The translations under genes were made by a program, and so were the position numbers. Below are positions 55,337 to 63,960 of a DNA stretch of 64,000 nucleotides, piece after piece. This stretch comes from Blautia wexlerae (GTDB lineage: Bacteria; Bacillota; Clostridia; Lachnospirales; Lachnospiraceae): NCBI RefSeq assembly GCF_013300825.1, contig NZ_JAAIMY010000009.1:45748-109747 (forward strand), given 5' to 3'. How positions within the stretch are numbered: position 1 is the first letter of the stretch; each line of letters begins with the position of its first letter. The notes below the pieces were generated by a model, which had not been told where the DNA came from, did no database searches, and saw only the letters and a list, made by a program, of their open reading frames with translations.

Positions 55337-55364
55337 TTTTCCGCTTTTTGCAGGAAAACAGCAA
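55337..55364. terminator. Terminator hairpin between convergent genes
   Basis: cagttttcc / ggaaaacag arms with a ctttttg loop, positioned between the permease and glycosyltransferase stops. Confidence 0.6.
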
Positions 55365-55367
55365 TTA

Positions 55368-56444
55368 TTAGAATCCAAGAACTTCATGAAAGTAAATCTC
55401 ATTTTGAATAACAGAAGGATGTTCCGGTTTCAGTGCTTTGGTTTTCCGGTGGAATTCAAAAGCTTCCTGGTGCATCCCGAATTTGTCCAGGCATACACAT
55501 AATTGCAGAAATGGTATGAAGTTGTGACAATCTGGAAGATAGAATCCCCCATTTTGTTTATTGTCCGGTGCAAGAAGTGCCTGATGATACCAGTAGGCAG
55601 CCAGGGAAAAGTTTTGCTCCATGAAAAGTATTTTTCCAATTTCACAACAGATTTCTGCTCTTGGAATATCTAATATGAAACTGTGACATAGTATCTCAAG
55701 AGCATGTGTATTATCTCCTGATGCCTGATAACAATGAGAAAGAACCAGGCAACTGTCCAGTTTGTTTTCAATCCATCCTCCGGGTTCTTTCAGAAATTTT
55801 TCCAGAATCCAAATGGCATATTCGTATTGCTTATGATAAAAAAGTTCCCGGCCATAATAAAATAAATCTCTGGGTTCCAGGATTTCTCCGTCTTCGATTA
55901 TCTGTTGATAGATATGCAGATTTCTAAAGGATGAATTGTTATTTGTTTTTCTGTGTTCAATCTGTATGGGGGAATAAAGAATGTTTCCCATGGGAGTGAT
56001 GGATTCATGGACTCTTCCCTGCCATCTGAAATTACGGGAAGTCTTTAAGATGCGTTCTCTGTAAAAGGAGAATACGGGGTGATTCCATTCATCGAAATCT
56101 GTGACATAATCCATCATAACCATATCTGTATCAGGGGACAGGTTTTCTTTTAATTGTTTAAGTCTGAACAGATTTTCCTGAGTGATTATATCGTCTGCAT
56201 CCAGCCACATCCAGTAATCAGTCCTGACCTTTTCTGAGATGAAGTTTCGGGCCGCAGAGAAATCATCTTTCCATGGAAAATCATAAATTTCTGCTGTAAA
56301 TTCTCTGGCAATTTCCTTTGTATTGTCTGCAGAACCAGTATCACAGATAAGAATTTTATCTGCAACTTCTTTTATGGGGGTCAGGATACGCGGCAATACT
56401 TTTTCTTCATTTTTTACAATCATACAGAGGCTGAGAGAAATCAT
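55368..56444 (-). CDS. Family 2 glycosyltransferase with TPR-like C-terminus
   Basis: A 358-aa protein. The GT-A domain starts SLCMIVKNEEKVLPRIL, continues ILICDTGSADNTKEIA, and has the metal-binding DADD motif in YWMWLDADDII. RVHESI matches the SunS/WaaE-like subfamily. From about residue 200 the chain is helical with TPR-like repeats (FYYGRELFYHKQYEYAIWILEKFL; SCLVLSHCYQASGDNTHALEIL). It lies downstream of the collagen-like gene on the same strand, 267 bp away past a terminator. Glycosylation of the collagen-like protein is a plausible, unproven role. Confidence 0.85.
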   Translation of the reverse strand: MISLSLCMIVKNEEKVLPRILTPIKEVADKILICDTGSADNTKEIAREFTAEIYDFPWKDDFSAARNFISEKVRTDYWMWLDADDIITQENLFRLKQLKENLSPDTDMVMMDYVTDFDEWNHPVFSFYRERILKTSRNFRWQGRVHESITPMGNILYSPIQIEHRKTNNNSSFRNLHIYQQIIEDGEILEPRDLFYYGRELFYHKQYEYAIWILEKFLKEPGGWIENKLDSCLVLSHCYQASGDNTHALEILCHSFILDIPRAEICCEIGKILFMEQNFSLAAYWYHQALLAPDNKQNGGFYLPDCHNFIPFLQLCVCLDKFGMHQEAFEFHRKTKALKPEHPSVIQNEIYFHEVLGF

Positions 56445-56674
56445 AAAAGATAATTTAAAGCACCTTTCAGGGTAGTTATCCGGCTGACAGCGGAAAAATT
56501 CCCATTTTTTAATAATATATGTCGGTCAGATTATAAAATGAACCAGAAAGTATCTATTCTACAGGTATTGTGGCTTGATTTATAGAAGTACTATAGATTA
56601 TATAATCACAGATGAAACTTTCAGACTGCTGAATAAAAGCGAAGCTGTTTGGTTGAAATTAATAAAACATTAAA

Positions 56675-56706
56675 AATATATTCAGGAGGGGCACCGACCC
56701 CTCCTG
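56675..56706 (-). terminator. Terminator of the collagen-like gene
   Basis: 9-bp perfect GC-rich stem caggagggg / cccctcctg, followed on the minus strand by an AT-rich, T-containing tail. Just after the stop of the collagen-like gene. The gap to 56445 has no other gene. Confidence 0.85.
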
Positions 56707-56710
56707 ATGA

Positions 56711-57370
56711 TTAATTTGCGAGAAATCCGGATGCGCGGAGATTCGCAAGAAGCTGATTAAACTGGGTTATGATATCTGTCTGACCTGTGGCATCTGCTAC
56801 AGCCGCTGCCGGAGTTATAGTGCCGGCAGGTCCGGTGGGCCCGGTAGCTCCGGCAGGTCCTGCAGGGCCATCAGCTCCAACGGGTCCGGTAGCTCCAGTG
56901 GGTCCGGTGGGCCCGGTAGCTCCGGCAGGTCCTGCAGGGCCATCAGCTCCAACGGGTCCGGTAGCTCCAGTGGGTCCGGTGGGCCCGGTAGCTCCGGCAG
57001 GTCCTGCAGGGCCATCAGCTCCAACGGGTCCGGTAGCTCCAGTGGGTCCAGTGGGGCCAGTAGCTCCAGCAGGTCCGGTGGGTCCAGTAGCCCCAGTAGG
57101 TCCGGTGAATCCAGTAGGTCCGGCAGGTCCAGTAGCTCCAGTAGGCCCGGTAGCCCCAACAGGACCCGGATAACCCTGAAGTCCGGGTTCACCCTGAGGT
57201 CCCATAGGACCAACCGGACCGGGACAACCTCTGGGTCCTGTAGGACCAGGGCAGCCGCGAGGCCCCTGAGGTCCCTGACAGTCACAGTTACAGCGATTGT
57301 TATTGTTACAGCAGGAAGCACCAGATAATTCCGGGTCGTTTGATGTATGGCGACTAAACAACATAGACAA
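56711..57370 (-). CDS. Collagen-like Gly-X-Y repeat protein
   Basis: A 219-aa protein. A short N-terminus with a Cys-rich segment ([17 protein letters not shown]) leads into about 50 uninterrupted Gly-X-Y triplets ([17 protein letters not shown] ...), dominated by GPTGATGPV. It ends with a non-collagen tail ([32 protein letters not shown]), similar to C-terminal domains of Bacillus/Clostridium exosporium collagen-like proteins. No classical signal peptide or LPXTG, so a spore-surface location is plausible. Three perfect 72-bp tandem repeats sit inside. Thr-rich Y positions are potential O-glycosylation sites. Confidence 0.92.
   Translation of the reverse strand: MSMLFSRHTSNDPELSGASCCNNNNRCNCDCQGPQGPRGCPGPTGPRGCPGPVGPMGPQGEPGLQGYPGPVGATGPTGATGPAGPTGFTGPTGATGPTGPAGATGPTGPTGATGPVGADGPAGPAGATGPTGPTGATGPVGADGPAGPAGATGPTGPTGATGPVGADGPAGPAGATGPTGPAGTITPAAAVADATGQTDIITQFNQLLANLRASGFLAN
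56831..57046. repeat. Three perfect 72-bp tandem repeats in the collagen-like gene
   Basis: tccggtgggcccggtagctc starts at 56831, 56903 and 56975, exactly 72 bp apart; each unit encodes 8 Gly-X-Y triplets. Identical sequence between units suggests recent expansion. Confidence 0.92.
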
Positions 57371-57665
57371 GTATCACCTCTGAAAAAATCTTATATCGTC
57401 AGAATCAGTAACCGCCTTGCAGTCTGCGGATTCCACAGAGTATTCTGGTGGTTAATATAAAATCTGACAATAACAGATTACAATTCTCGATATTAGTATA
57501 TGTTTTATATGCAAGTCTGTGACTGCCTGAAAAGGTGTTATTTTTTGATGTATAAAAATACAGAAAAATGACAAAAATTGATAAAATATATAAATTTTTA
57601 GTTATATTTTAGTCATTCTATGGTACACTGATATAGTATATCAAAAATGGGAGGGAAACTCGAAA

Positions 57666-59186
57666 ATGAGCAAAAAAGAAGGAAAAGGGTTAAAGTCTTT
57701 TAACAAGGGATTTCAAGTGCCTGACACCTACATTATTATCTTTTTAGTAGTTGTTGTCGCAGCACTTCTGACTTTCCTTGTACCAAAGGGATTTTACGAA
57801 ACACAGGATATTTCGTACATGATCAATGGTGTTGAGAAAACCCGTACAGTAATCAAAGACGGAAGTTTCCAGTATCTGACAGACGATGCAGGAAATGTAG
57901 TAACAGAGGGAGTAGCACTCTTTAGTGGAGATGGTGGAACAGGATTCTTCAACTATATGTATAACGGAATCGTAAGCAGTTCTGCAATCGAGATTATCGC
58001 ATTCCTTATGGTAGTAGGCGGTGCATTCGGTATCATGATCCGTACAGGTGCGATTGAATCCGGATTGATCGGATTGATCCGTAAGGCAAAGGGAGCAGAA
58101 AAACTGCTGATTCCGATACTTTTCGTACTGTTTTCTCTTGGTGGAGCAGTTTTTGGAATGGGAGAAGAAGCACTTCCGTTTACTATGATTCTTTGTCCAT
58201 TGTTTGTTGCAGTTGGATACGATTCAGTTATCGCAGTTCTTGTTACTTATGTTGCAACACAGATTGGTTTCGGTTCATCATGGATGAATCCATTTTCTGT
58301 AGGTATTGCACAGGGTATTGCAGGTATTGACGTATTCTCCGGAGCAGGATTCCGTATGGTAATGTGGGTAGTATTTACAGCACTCGGCTGTGGAATGACT
58401 ATGTTCTATGCATCAAAGATCAAAAAGACTCCGACAATCTCAATCGCATATAAGACCGATGCATATTTCCGTGAGCAGAATGAAAAAACAGGAATTGACG
58501 AAGGACATTCATTTGGTCTTGGACACATTTTAGTTCTTATGACACTGGCTGCTACAGTAGTATGGGTAGTTTGGGGAGTCATGACTCAAGGATACTACAT
58601 GCCGGAGATTGCTACTCAGTTCTTCATTATGGGAATTGTTTCCGGTGTGATTGGAGTTATCTTTAAACTGAACGATATGAAACTGAATGATATCGCAACA
58701 TCATTCAAAGATGGAGCAAAAGACCTGATCGGTGCTGCACTTGTTGTTGCTATGGCACAGGGCATCATGCAGGTTCTTGGTGGATCTGATCCGACAACAC
58801 CTACGGTTATTAATACAATTATGTATAATATTTCGAATGCACTGTCTGGAGTTTCCGGAGCAGTTGCAGCAGTACTTATGTATCTGTTCCAGTCCGTATT
58901 CAACTTCTTCGTTGTATCCGGAACCGGACAGGCTGCGATCACAATGCCAATCATGGCTCCACTGTCAGACCTGTTAGGTGTTTCACGTCAGACAGCTGTA
59001 GTTGCATTCCAGCTTGGTGATGCATTTACAAACCTGATTGTTCCTACATCAGGATGCCTGATCGGATCTCTTGCAATTGCAAAGATTGAATGGTCTAACT
59101 GGATTAAATTCATGTGGAAATTCCTTGGTGTATTAATGATTGGTGCAATTATTACAATTCTTATTGCAGTTGGAACTGGATTCTAA
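57666..59186 (+). CDS. YfcC-family membrane transporter
   Basis: A 506-aa protein with 11-13 hydrophobic segments, of the DcuC/ArcD-like (YfcC) family: DTYIIIFLVVVVAALLTFLVPKGFYE, GMGEEALPFTMILCPLFVAVGYDS, TQIGFGSSWMNPFSVGIAQGIAG, SGTGQAAITMPIMAPLSDLLG and VPTSGCLIGSLAIAKI. Family members move amino acids, dipeptides or dicarboxylates. The isoaspartyl dipeptidase gene is 29-32 bp downstream, so uptake of beta-aspartyl peptides is likely. Ribosome site gggaggg. The gap upstream (57371-57665) is AT-rich and holds the promoter. Confidence 0.9.
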   Translation: MSKKEGKGLKSFNKGFQVPDTYIIIFLVVVVAALLTFLVPKGFYETQDISYMINGVEKTRTVIKDGSFQYLTDDAGNVVTEGVALFSGDGGTGFFNYMYNGIVSSSAIEIIAFLMVVGGAFGIMIRTGAIESGLIGLIRKAKGAEKLLIPILFVLFSLGGAVFGMGEEALPFTMILCPLFVAVGYDSVIAVLVTYVATQIGFGSSWMNPFSVGIAQGIAGIDVFSGAGFRMVMWVVFTALGCGMTMFYASKIKKTPTISIAYKTDAYFREQNEKTGIDEGHSFGLGHILVLMTLAATVVWVVWGVMTQGYYMPEIATQFFIMGIVSGVIGVIFKLNDMKLNDIATSFKDGAKDLIGAALVVAMAQGIMQVLGGSDPTTPTVINTIMYNISNALSGVSGAVAAVLMYLFQSVFNFFVVSGTGQAAITMPIMAPLSDLLGVSRQTAVVAFQLGDAFTNLIVPTSGCLIGSLAIAKIEWSNWIKFMWKFLGVLMIGAIITILIAVGTGF

Positions 59187-59218
59187 AACATACATTTGAT
59201 AATTGAGAGTGATTTATG

Positions 59219-60376
59219 ATGAAATTAATTCAGAATATTGATGTCTATGCCCCACAGCATCTGGGGAAAAAAGATGTACTTATAATCAATGATAAGATTG
59301 TCAAGATTAAAGATGCAGGTTCTATATGCGCAGACGGATTTCTTTCTGAGGCAGAAATGATCAATGGAGAGGGGTTACTTTTAACTCCGGGATTCATTGA
59401 CTGTCATGTTCATGTACTTGGAGGCGGTGGCGAAGGTGGATTCGCCAATCGTACTCCGGAAGCAACTATGGAAGGACTTACGAAGTTTGGAGTAACAACA
59501 GTTGTTGGCTGCCTTGGAACGGATGGAATCGGTCGTGATATGTGTGCACTGGTTGCAAAGACAAAAGGATTGAATGAGCAGGGAATGTCTGCATACTGTT
59601 ATACAGGCAGTTATCAGATTCCGGTTCACACGCTGACGGACAGTATTGTCAAAGATATTATGATGATTCAGGAAATCATTGGAACCGGAGAAATCGCGAT
59701 CTCTGATCATCGTTCTTCACAGCCGACTTTTGAGGAATTTGCGCGTGTCGTTGCGGATACAAGACTTGGCGGTGTTCTTTCCGGGAAAGCAGGTATTGTA
59801 AATGTTCATCTTGGCGACAGTCCGAGATGCTTAGATCTCATTGAACGAGTGGTAGATGAGACAGAGATACCGGCTTCTCAAATACTGCCAACACATATCA
59901 ATCGAAATGAGATGCTTTTTGGCAAGTCGATTGAGTATGCGCTGAAAGGCGGAGCAGTAGACTTTACCGGAAATGAAGATATTGACTATTGGGAAACTAT
60001 CTGTGATGAGGTACGTGTATGTAATGGTATCAAACGGATGCTGGATGCAGGAGTAAATCCTGACCGCATGACAATTTCTTCTGATGGACAGGGAAGCCTT
60101 CCGATGTACAGTAGTGATGGCGAATTCCTTGGAATGGGCGTTGGACAGTCCAGCTGCCTTCTGAAGGAAGTAAGGGAATGTGTATTTAAAACAGAAATTC
60201 CTTTAGAAATAGCTATTTCTACAATTACATCTAATCCTGCAGATATTCTTCGCCTCAAAGGAAAAGGTAAGGTTGAAGAAGGCTATGATGCGGATCTTTG
60301 TATTCTTGACCAGGAACTTCAGCTTGTTGAAGTAATTGCAAAAGGGAATACAGTTTATACAAATAAAGTATATTGA
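59219..60376 (+). CDS. iadA: Isoaspartyl dipeptidase (beta-aspartyl-peptidase)
   Basis: Hydrolyses beta-aspartyl dipeptides left after protein breakdown. The 385-aa amidohydrolase has the first zinc motif TPGFIDCHVHVLGGGGEGG, the substrate segment ISDHRSSQP, metal-site HLGD and PTHINRNEMLF, and the catalytic Asp in TISSDGQGSLP. ATG 59219 or 59216 both follow gagagtg. Co-transcribed with the YfcC transporter; a terminator follows 5 bp after the stop. Confidence 0.93.
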   Translation: MKLIQNIDVYAPQHLGKKDVLIINDKIVKIKDAGSICADGFLSEAEMINGEGLLLTPGFIDCHVHVLGGGGEGGFANRTPEATMEGLTKFGVTTVVGCLGTDGIGRDMCALVAKTKGLNEQGMSAYCYTGSYQIPVHTLTDSIVKDIMMIQEIIGTGEIAISDHRSSQPTFEEFARVVADTRLGGVLSGKAGIVNVHLGDSPRCLDLIERVVDETEIPASQILPTHINRNEMLFGKSIEYALKGGAVDFTGNEDIDYWETICDEVRVCNGIKRMLDAGVNPDRMTISSDGQGSLPMYSSDGEFLGMGVGQSSCLLKEVRECVFKTEIPLEIAISTITSNPADILRLKGKGKVEEGYDADLCILDQELQLVEVIAKGNTVYTNKVY

Positions 60377-60380
60377 TGTT

Positions 60381-60413
60381 AAAAGCACCAGTCATTCAGT
60401 TGGCTGGTGCTTT
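60381..60413 (+). terminator. Terminator of the yfcC-iadA operon
   Basis: 9-bp perfect stem aagcaccag / ctggtgctt with a T run. Confidence 0.93.
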
Positions 60414-60414
60414 T

Positions 60415-60663
60415 TGCATGCGAACATCATCAGAAACGGATCCGTAACTTGGTCTGTATCCTGGCAAATAAGATACTGATCATAAGTCGTTATCTTTTGA
60501 CATTCGCTTTGACCGGCAGCAGTTGGCAGATTATCTTTGCATTGATCGTGCAGCAATGTCTGCAGAGATATCTAAGTTACAAAAAGAAGGTTTTATAAAA
60601 ACAAATAGAAATCATTTTGAATTGATTGCTTGCAATAAAACGGATTTACAAGCTGACAAATGA
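60415..60663 (+). pseudogene. Crp/Fnr-family regulator remnant
   Basis: Reading two frames: CEHHQKRIRNLVCILANKIL (dimer helix) and, from about 60500 in another frame, FDIRFDRQQLADYLCIDRAAMSAEISKLQKEGFIKTNRNHFEL, the winged-HTH of Crp/Fnr proteins, stopping at 60661. The cNMP-binding domain is absent and a shift lies near 60490. It directly follows the iadA terminator; it may once have regulated this region. Confidence 0.8.
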
Positions 60664-60708
60664 TGGTATAATTAATTCTATTGTTGAGTTGATAGAAAGG
60701 GTATAGGT

Positions 60709-61140
60709 ATGAGAAAAGCAATCGTATATGCATCGGTACATCATGGAAATACAGAAAAATTAGTAAAGAGCATAGCAGAAGAGTGTCAGGTCGATTTGAT
60801 TGATGCGGTAAAACAGTCAGATGCAGATCTGAGCAGTTATGATATGATCGGGTTTGCATCAGGAACCTATTTTTCAAAGTTTCATCAGTCGATATTGAAA
60901 TTTGCGGAAAAGAATTTACCAGATGACAAAAAGGTCTTTTTGATCTGTACTTATGGTGGAAGTGCGAATTATAAATCCATAGAGCAGATTTTGGATAAAA
61001 AACATGCCAGTGTAGATGGTAAATTTGGATGCAAAGGATACGATACATTTGGGCCGTTCAAACTGGTTGGAGGTATTGCAAAAGGACATCCGGATGATAA
61101 AGATATCCAAAATGCAGTGGAATTTGTAAAAAACTTATAA
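60709..61140 (+). CDS. Flavodoxin-family protein
   Basis: A 143-aa flavodoxin-fold protein. FMN phosphate loop ASVHHGNTEKL (residues 8-18), then YDMIGFASGTYFSKFH and LICTYGGSAN as the 60s and 90s loops. Low-potential electron carrier in anaerobes. Ribosome site gaaaggg. Stand-alone. Confidence 0.88.
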   Translation: MRKAIVYASVHHGNTEKLVKSIAEECQVDLIDAVKQSDADLSSYDMIGFASGTYFSKFHQSILKFAEKNLPDDKKVFLICTYGGSANYKSIEQILDKKHASVDGKFGCKGYDTFGPFKLVGGIAKGHPDDKDIQNAVEFVKNL

Positions 61141-61195
61141 AAATATAAAGAAGAAATAAAAACAATGGAAAGTTATCGTTTTTTGAAAAGAAATA

Positions 61196-61223
61196 TTGAC
61201 GGTAACTTCAAAAGCTGTATAAT
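61196..61223 (+). promoter_or_regulatory. Orphan promoter of a possible small RNA
   Basis: TTGACG (61196-61201), 16-bp spacer, TATAAT (61218-61223). A terminator ends only about 50 bp later, with no coding frame between. Confidence 0.65.
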
Positions 61224-61229
61224 AAGCTT

Positions 61230-61279
61230 AACAGAACCCACCACGCCTCTGATTTTCATGCGCAACCCGGTGGGTTTTT
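61230..61279 (+). ncRNA. Candidate approximately 50-nt small RNA
   Basis: Between a consensus-like promoter and a terminator (stem aacccacc / ggtgggtt at 61235-61276, T run). The hairpin encloses cctctgattttcatgcg. No family recognised. It might instead be an attenuator relic. Confidence 0.4.
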
Positions 61280-61308
61280 CTTATTCATAGGATATTTTAT
61301 TTACCAGC

Positions 61309-61357
61309 AAGTCCCCACCCACTGCTTATTGCTTTTCGCAATTGAAGCAGGGGACTT
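61309..61357. repeat. Long hairpin upstream of the Fic gene
   Basis: Nested arms aagtcccc / ggggactt, ctgctt / gaagcag and attgc / gcaat. It has the look of a mobile-repeat or protein-bound hairpin; no T run. The remainder of the gap to 61494 is AT-rich with no gene. Confidence 0.6.
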
Positions 61358-61494
61358 ACTTGATTTGGTTAAATACGGCAAAATAAAAGTTGGATATTCC
61401 ATAATAAAATGGATTCATTGCCGATATTATGGTATACTTATAAAGATAGATTTGTGACTGGAAAAGTGATCGCATGAAGAATATGAGGTAAACC

Positions 61495-62112
61495 ATGCTT
61501 GAAAATAAATTAGGTATTACAGATTCTACAGAATTAGCAAGAATGGAAGAAAAAATCAGTAAGCAAAAAGCGCTTGAAATGTTTGAAAGTGGCTTTTTTG
61601 AGACATTAGAACCGGGGACTTATAAAAGTCTTGCGATGATCCATCAATATCTTTTTGATGAGATTTATAATTTTGCCGGTAAATTACGAAAGGTTAATAT
61701 TTCAAAAGGAAATTTTAGATTTGCTCCGTTAATGTATTTGGAAACAGCGTTACAGAGTATAGACAAAATGCCACAGTCAACTTTTGATGAAATTGTCGAA
61801 AAATATGTTGAAATGAACGTGGCTCATCCGTTCCGAAAGGGAAATGGGAGAAGTACGAGAATATGGCTTGACTTGATGTTGAAAAAAGAAATCGGCTATG
61901 TGGTTGACTGGAGCAAGGTGGATAAAGAGGATTATCTGCTTGCCATGGAGCGAAGTCCTATCAAAGATATCGAAATAAAGTTTTTTCTGAAAAATGCTCT
62001 TACGGATAATGTAAATGATCGAGAAATTTATATGAAGGGTATCGATCACAGTTATTACTATGAAGGTTATTATGTGTTTAAGATGGAAAATTTGACGGAC
62101 ACAAAGGATTAA
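61495..62112 (+). CDS. Fic-domain protein with variant active site
   Basis: A 205-aa Fic/DOC protein. Fic proteins transfer AMP (or other groups) from nucleotides to target proteins. The N-terminal LARMEEKISKQKALEMFESG segment is family-typical, then YNFAGKLRKVNISKGNF. The active-site loop is HPFRKGNGRSTR (H111-R122): Lys at the position of the usual D/E that binds Mg. This may change catalysis. The HTH gene starts 35 bp downstream, a common Fic-HTH pairing in Firmicutes. Confidence 0.88.
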   Translation: MLENKLGITDSTELARMEEKISKQKALEMFESGFFETLEPGTYKSLAMIHQYLFDEIYNFAGKLRKVNISKGNFRFAPLMYLETALQSIDKMPQSTFDEIVEKYVEMNVAHPFRKGNGRSTRIWLDLMLKKEIGYVVDWSKVDKEDYLLAMERSPIKDIEIKFFLKNALTDNVNDREIYMKGIDHSYYYEGYYVFKMENLTDTKD

Positions 62113-62146
62113 CTTGATTTAGCATTAGAAAAGTGGAGGAATATGG

Positions 62147-62325
62147 ATGCAATATCGTTCAGTTAATGAAATAGCGAAAAAATGGAATATGTCGGAAAGA
62201 AGTGTTCGAAATTACTGCGCTCAGGGACGGGTAGACGGTGTGTTTCTTACCGGCAAGACCTGGAACATTCCCGAAAATGCAGAGAAGCCGGAGCGTTCCA
62301 ATAAAAAGAAAGAGCAGCCGATTAC
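62147..62325 (+). pseudogene. HTH regulator truncated by fusion to MATE sequence
   Basis: Starts as a typical small DNA-binding protein: YRSVNEIAKKWNMSERSVRNYCAQGRVDGVFLTGKTWNIPENAEKPER. After about residue 57 the frame runs antisense through a MATE transporter fragment (to a stop at 62554), so its native C-terminus is lost. The junction is near 62320. May still bind DNA; expected partner of the Fic gene. Confidence 0.78.
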
Positions 62326-62954
62326 CTTAGTCAAGGCCTGCCCGATGCCGGTTGCCAGCGCGGCGCCTTCGATTCCCATTTCAGGGAATAGACCACAGCC
62401 AAAAATCAGAACGGGGTCTAAGACAATGTTTGTTATACACCCACACATCAAGCTGATCATGGTTGTTTTCATGTTTCCTACAGCTTGGAATAGTTTCTCG
62501 AATGTAACACCAACAATGATAATCAATGTAAAAGCGAACGCAATAACAGAATAGCGGACGCCAAGTTCAATCACTGTCTTGGATGAAGTGAACATTCCTA
62601 AAAAAGCCGGCATCATTGTAATACAGCAGACTGTCATAACAACGCCGTGAATCATGGCAAGCACAAGTCCCTGCGTGGCAGCTTGATCTGCTTTTTGTTA
62701 TCTCCAGCGCCTAGATAGAAGGCGATCACTGCGTTGATTCCAACGCCAAATCCAATTCCAACGGCATTGATAAAATTTTGAACCGGGTAAACCAATGATA
62801 ATGCCGTCATAGCTTCCTCGCTGATCTGCGCGACGAAAAAGCTGTCGATAATGTTGTATAGAGAATTAACCAGCATGGATAAAACCATAGGCAGGGTCAT
62901 GGATAAAATCAGCGGCAATACCGGTTTTTCTTTCATAAAAGTATCGTTCATCAT
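62318..62954 (-). pseudogene. MATE transporter fragment A, frameshifted and truncated
   Basis: Starts after ggaggag at 62954: MNDTFMKEKPVLPLILSMTLPMVLSMLVNSLYNIIDSFFV, ALSLVYPVQNFINAVGIGFGVG. At AFYLGAGDNKK an A run is 5 long (62692-62696); one more A would join it to the next frame ADQAATQGLVLAMIHGVVMT. It continues to VLDPVLIFGCGLFPEMGIEGAALATGIGQ and then breaks at the HTH junction, so the second half is missing. Confidence 0.88.
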
Positions 62955-62973
62955 TTCTCCTCCTTGGAACATG

Positions 62974-63960
62974 TTATAAGATATTTTTGTGGCGATGCCA
63001 TGCCATTATTACGAGAGCAATGAGCATAGTGGCGGTTTCCGCAACAGGAAATGCAAGCCAGATTCCGTTCAGTTGGAATAATTTGTCCAGACACCATAAG
63101 GCAGGAACAAGGAAAAGCAGTTGTCTGCATAATTGAATCGCTATGCTGGAACCTACTTTTTCTGTTGCCTGAAAATAGGTGGAAATCATGGTAGAGAGAC
63201 CGCAAAACAGATAGCTTGCCGCCATAATTCGCATAGCGGATATTCCAAAGGAGCGCATGGCTTCCGACGCTGTAAATAATTCCAAAAGCTGCGCCGGAAA
63301 GAAGTTGACAGTCAATGTTCCCAGTATCATCATACCGGAGACCAAAGCGGTTCCGTATCGGAAAGCGGAGTGCAGCCTATCTCTGTTTCCCGCACCGTAG
63401 TTAAACCGCATAATAGGCAAACAGCCCTGAATCAAGCCGTTTACTGTCATAACGATCAGCTGCTGCACCTTAAAATACGCACCGAAGAATGCAATCGCCG
63501 TATCAGAATACGCCACCAGAAACAGATTGACGAATGTCACCATAAACGAACTGAGGGCATTCATAATGAAAGATGGTAAGCCAAGGGCGAATATACGGGC
63601 AATCATCCACTTTTGTATATGAAATTCTTTGATCTTTATCCGCACTTTTTGCTTTTTGCCCAGCAGCAAGGCAAATGCCAAAATCATGGATAACAAATAG
63701 CCCGCAACAGTAGCCACCGCAGCGCCACGGATTCCCATAGCTGGAAAAACACCAATACCAAAAATTAGGAGTGGGTCAAATACAAAATTAACGACCACTC
63801 CTGCAATCTGGAACCACATAGGAGCAATCATGTTCCCTGTAGCCTGTATCATCTTCTGGATTGCGATATGCACCATGTTGGGAATTTGCATGAACGAACA
63901 TATGCTCATATAGGCAAGACTTAACTGATAAATTTCTTCGTTATTGGTTAAATGTATTTT
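62974..63960 (-). pseudogene. MATE transporter fragment B, N-terminus missing
   Basis: The open frame encodes residues roughly 110 to end of a MATE protein: QIPNMVHIAIQKMIQATGNMIAPMW, FVFDPLLIFGIGVFPAMGIRGAAVAT, LGLPSFIMNALSSFMVTFVNLFL, MRFNYGAGNRDRL. The frame is closed by TAA at 63961, and the first two to three membrane segments are absent from the window side seen. An internal ATG (63909) cannot give a whole transporter. Fragment A starts 20 bp after its stop, suggesting a former MATE-MATE operon. Confidence 0.75.

Noticed and set aside
54588..55364. 258-aa minus-strand frame opposite the DppC-like permease
   Set aside because: Shadow of a strongly coding permease gene; no independent motif.
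56787..57173. Plus-strand Gly/Ala/Pro repeat frame opposite the collagen-like gene
   Set aside because: It is the antisense translation of Gly-X-Y repeats, which by codon symmetry also gives repetitive protein; no ribosome site, and the minus-strand protein has proper ends.
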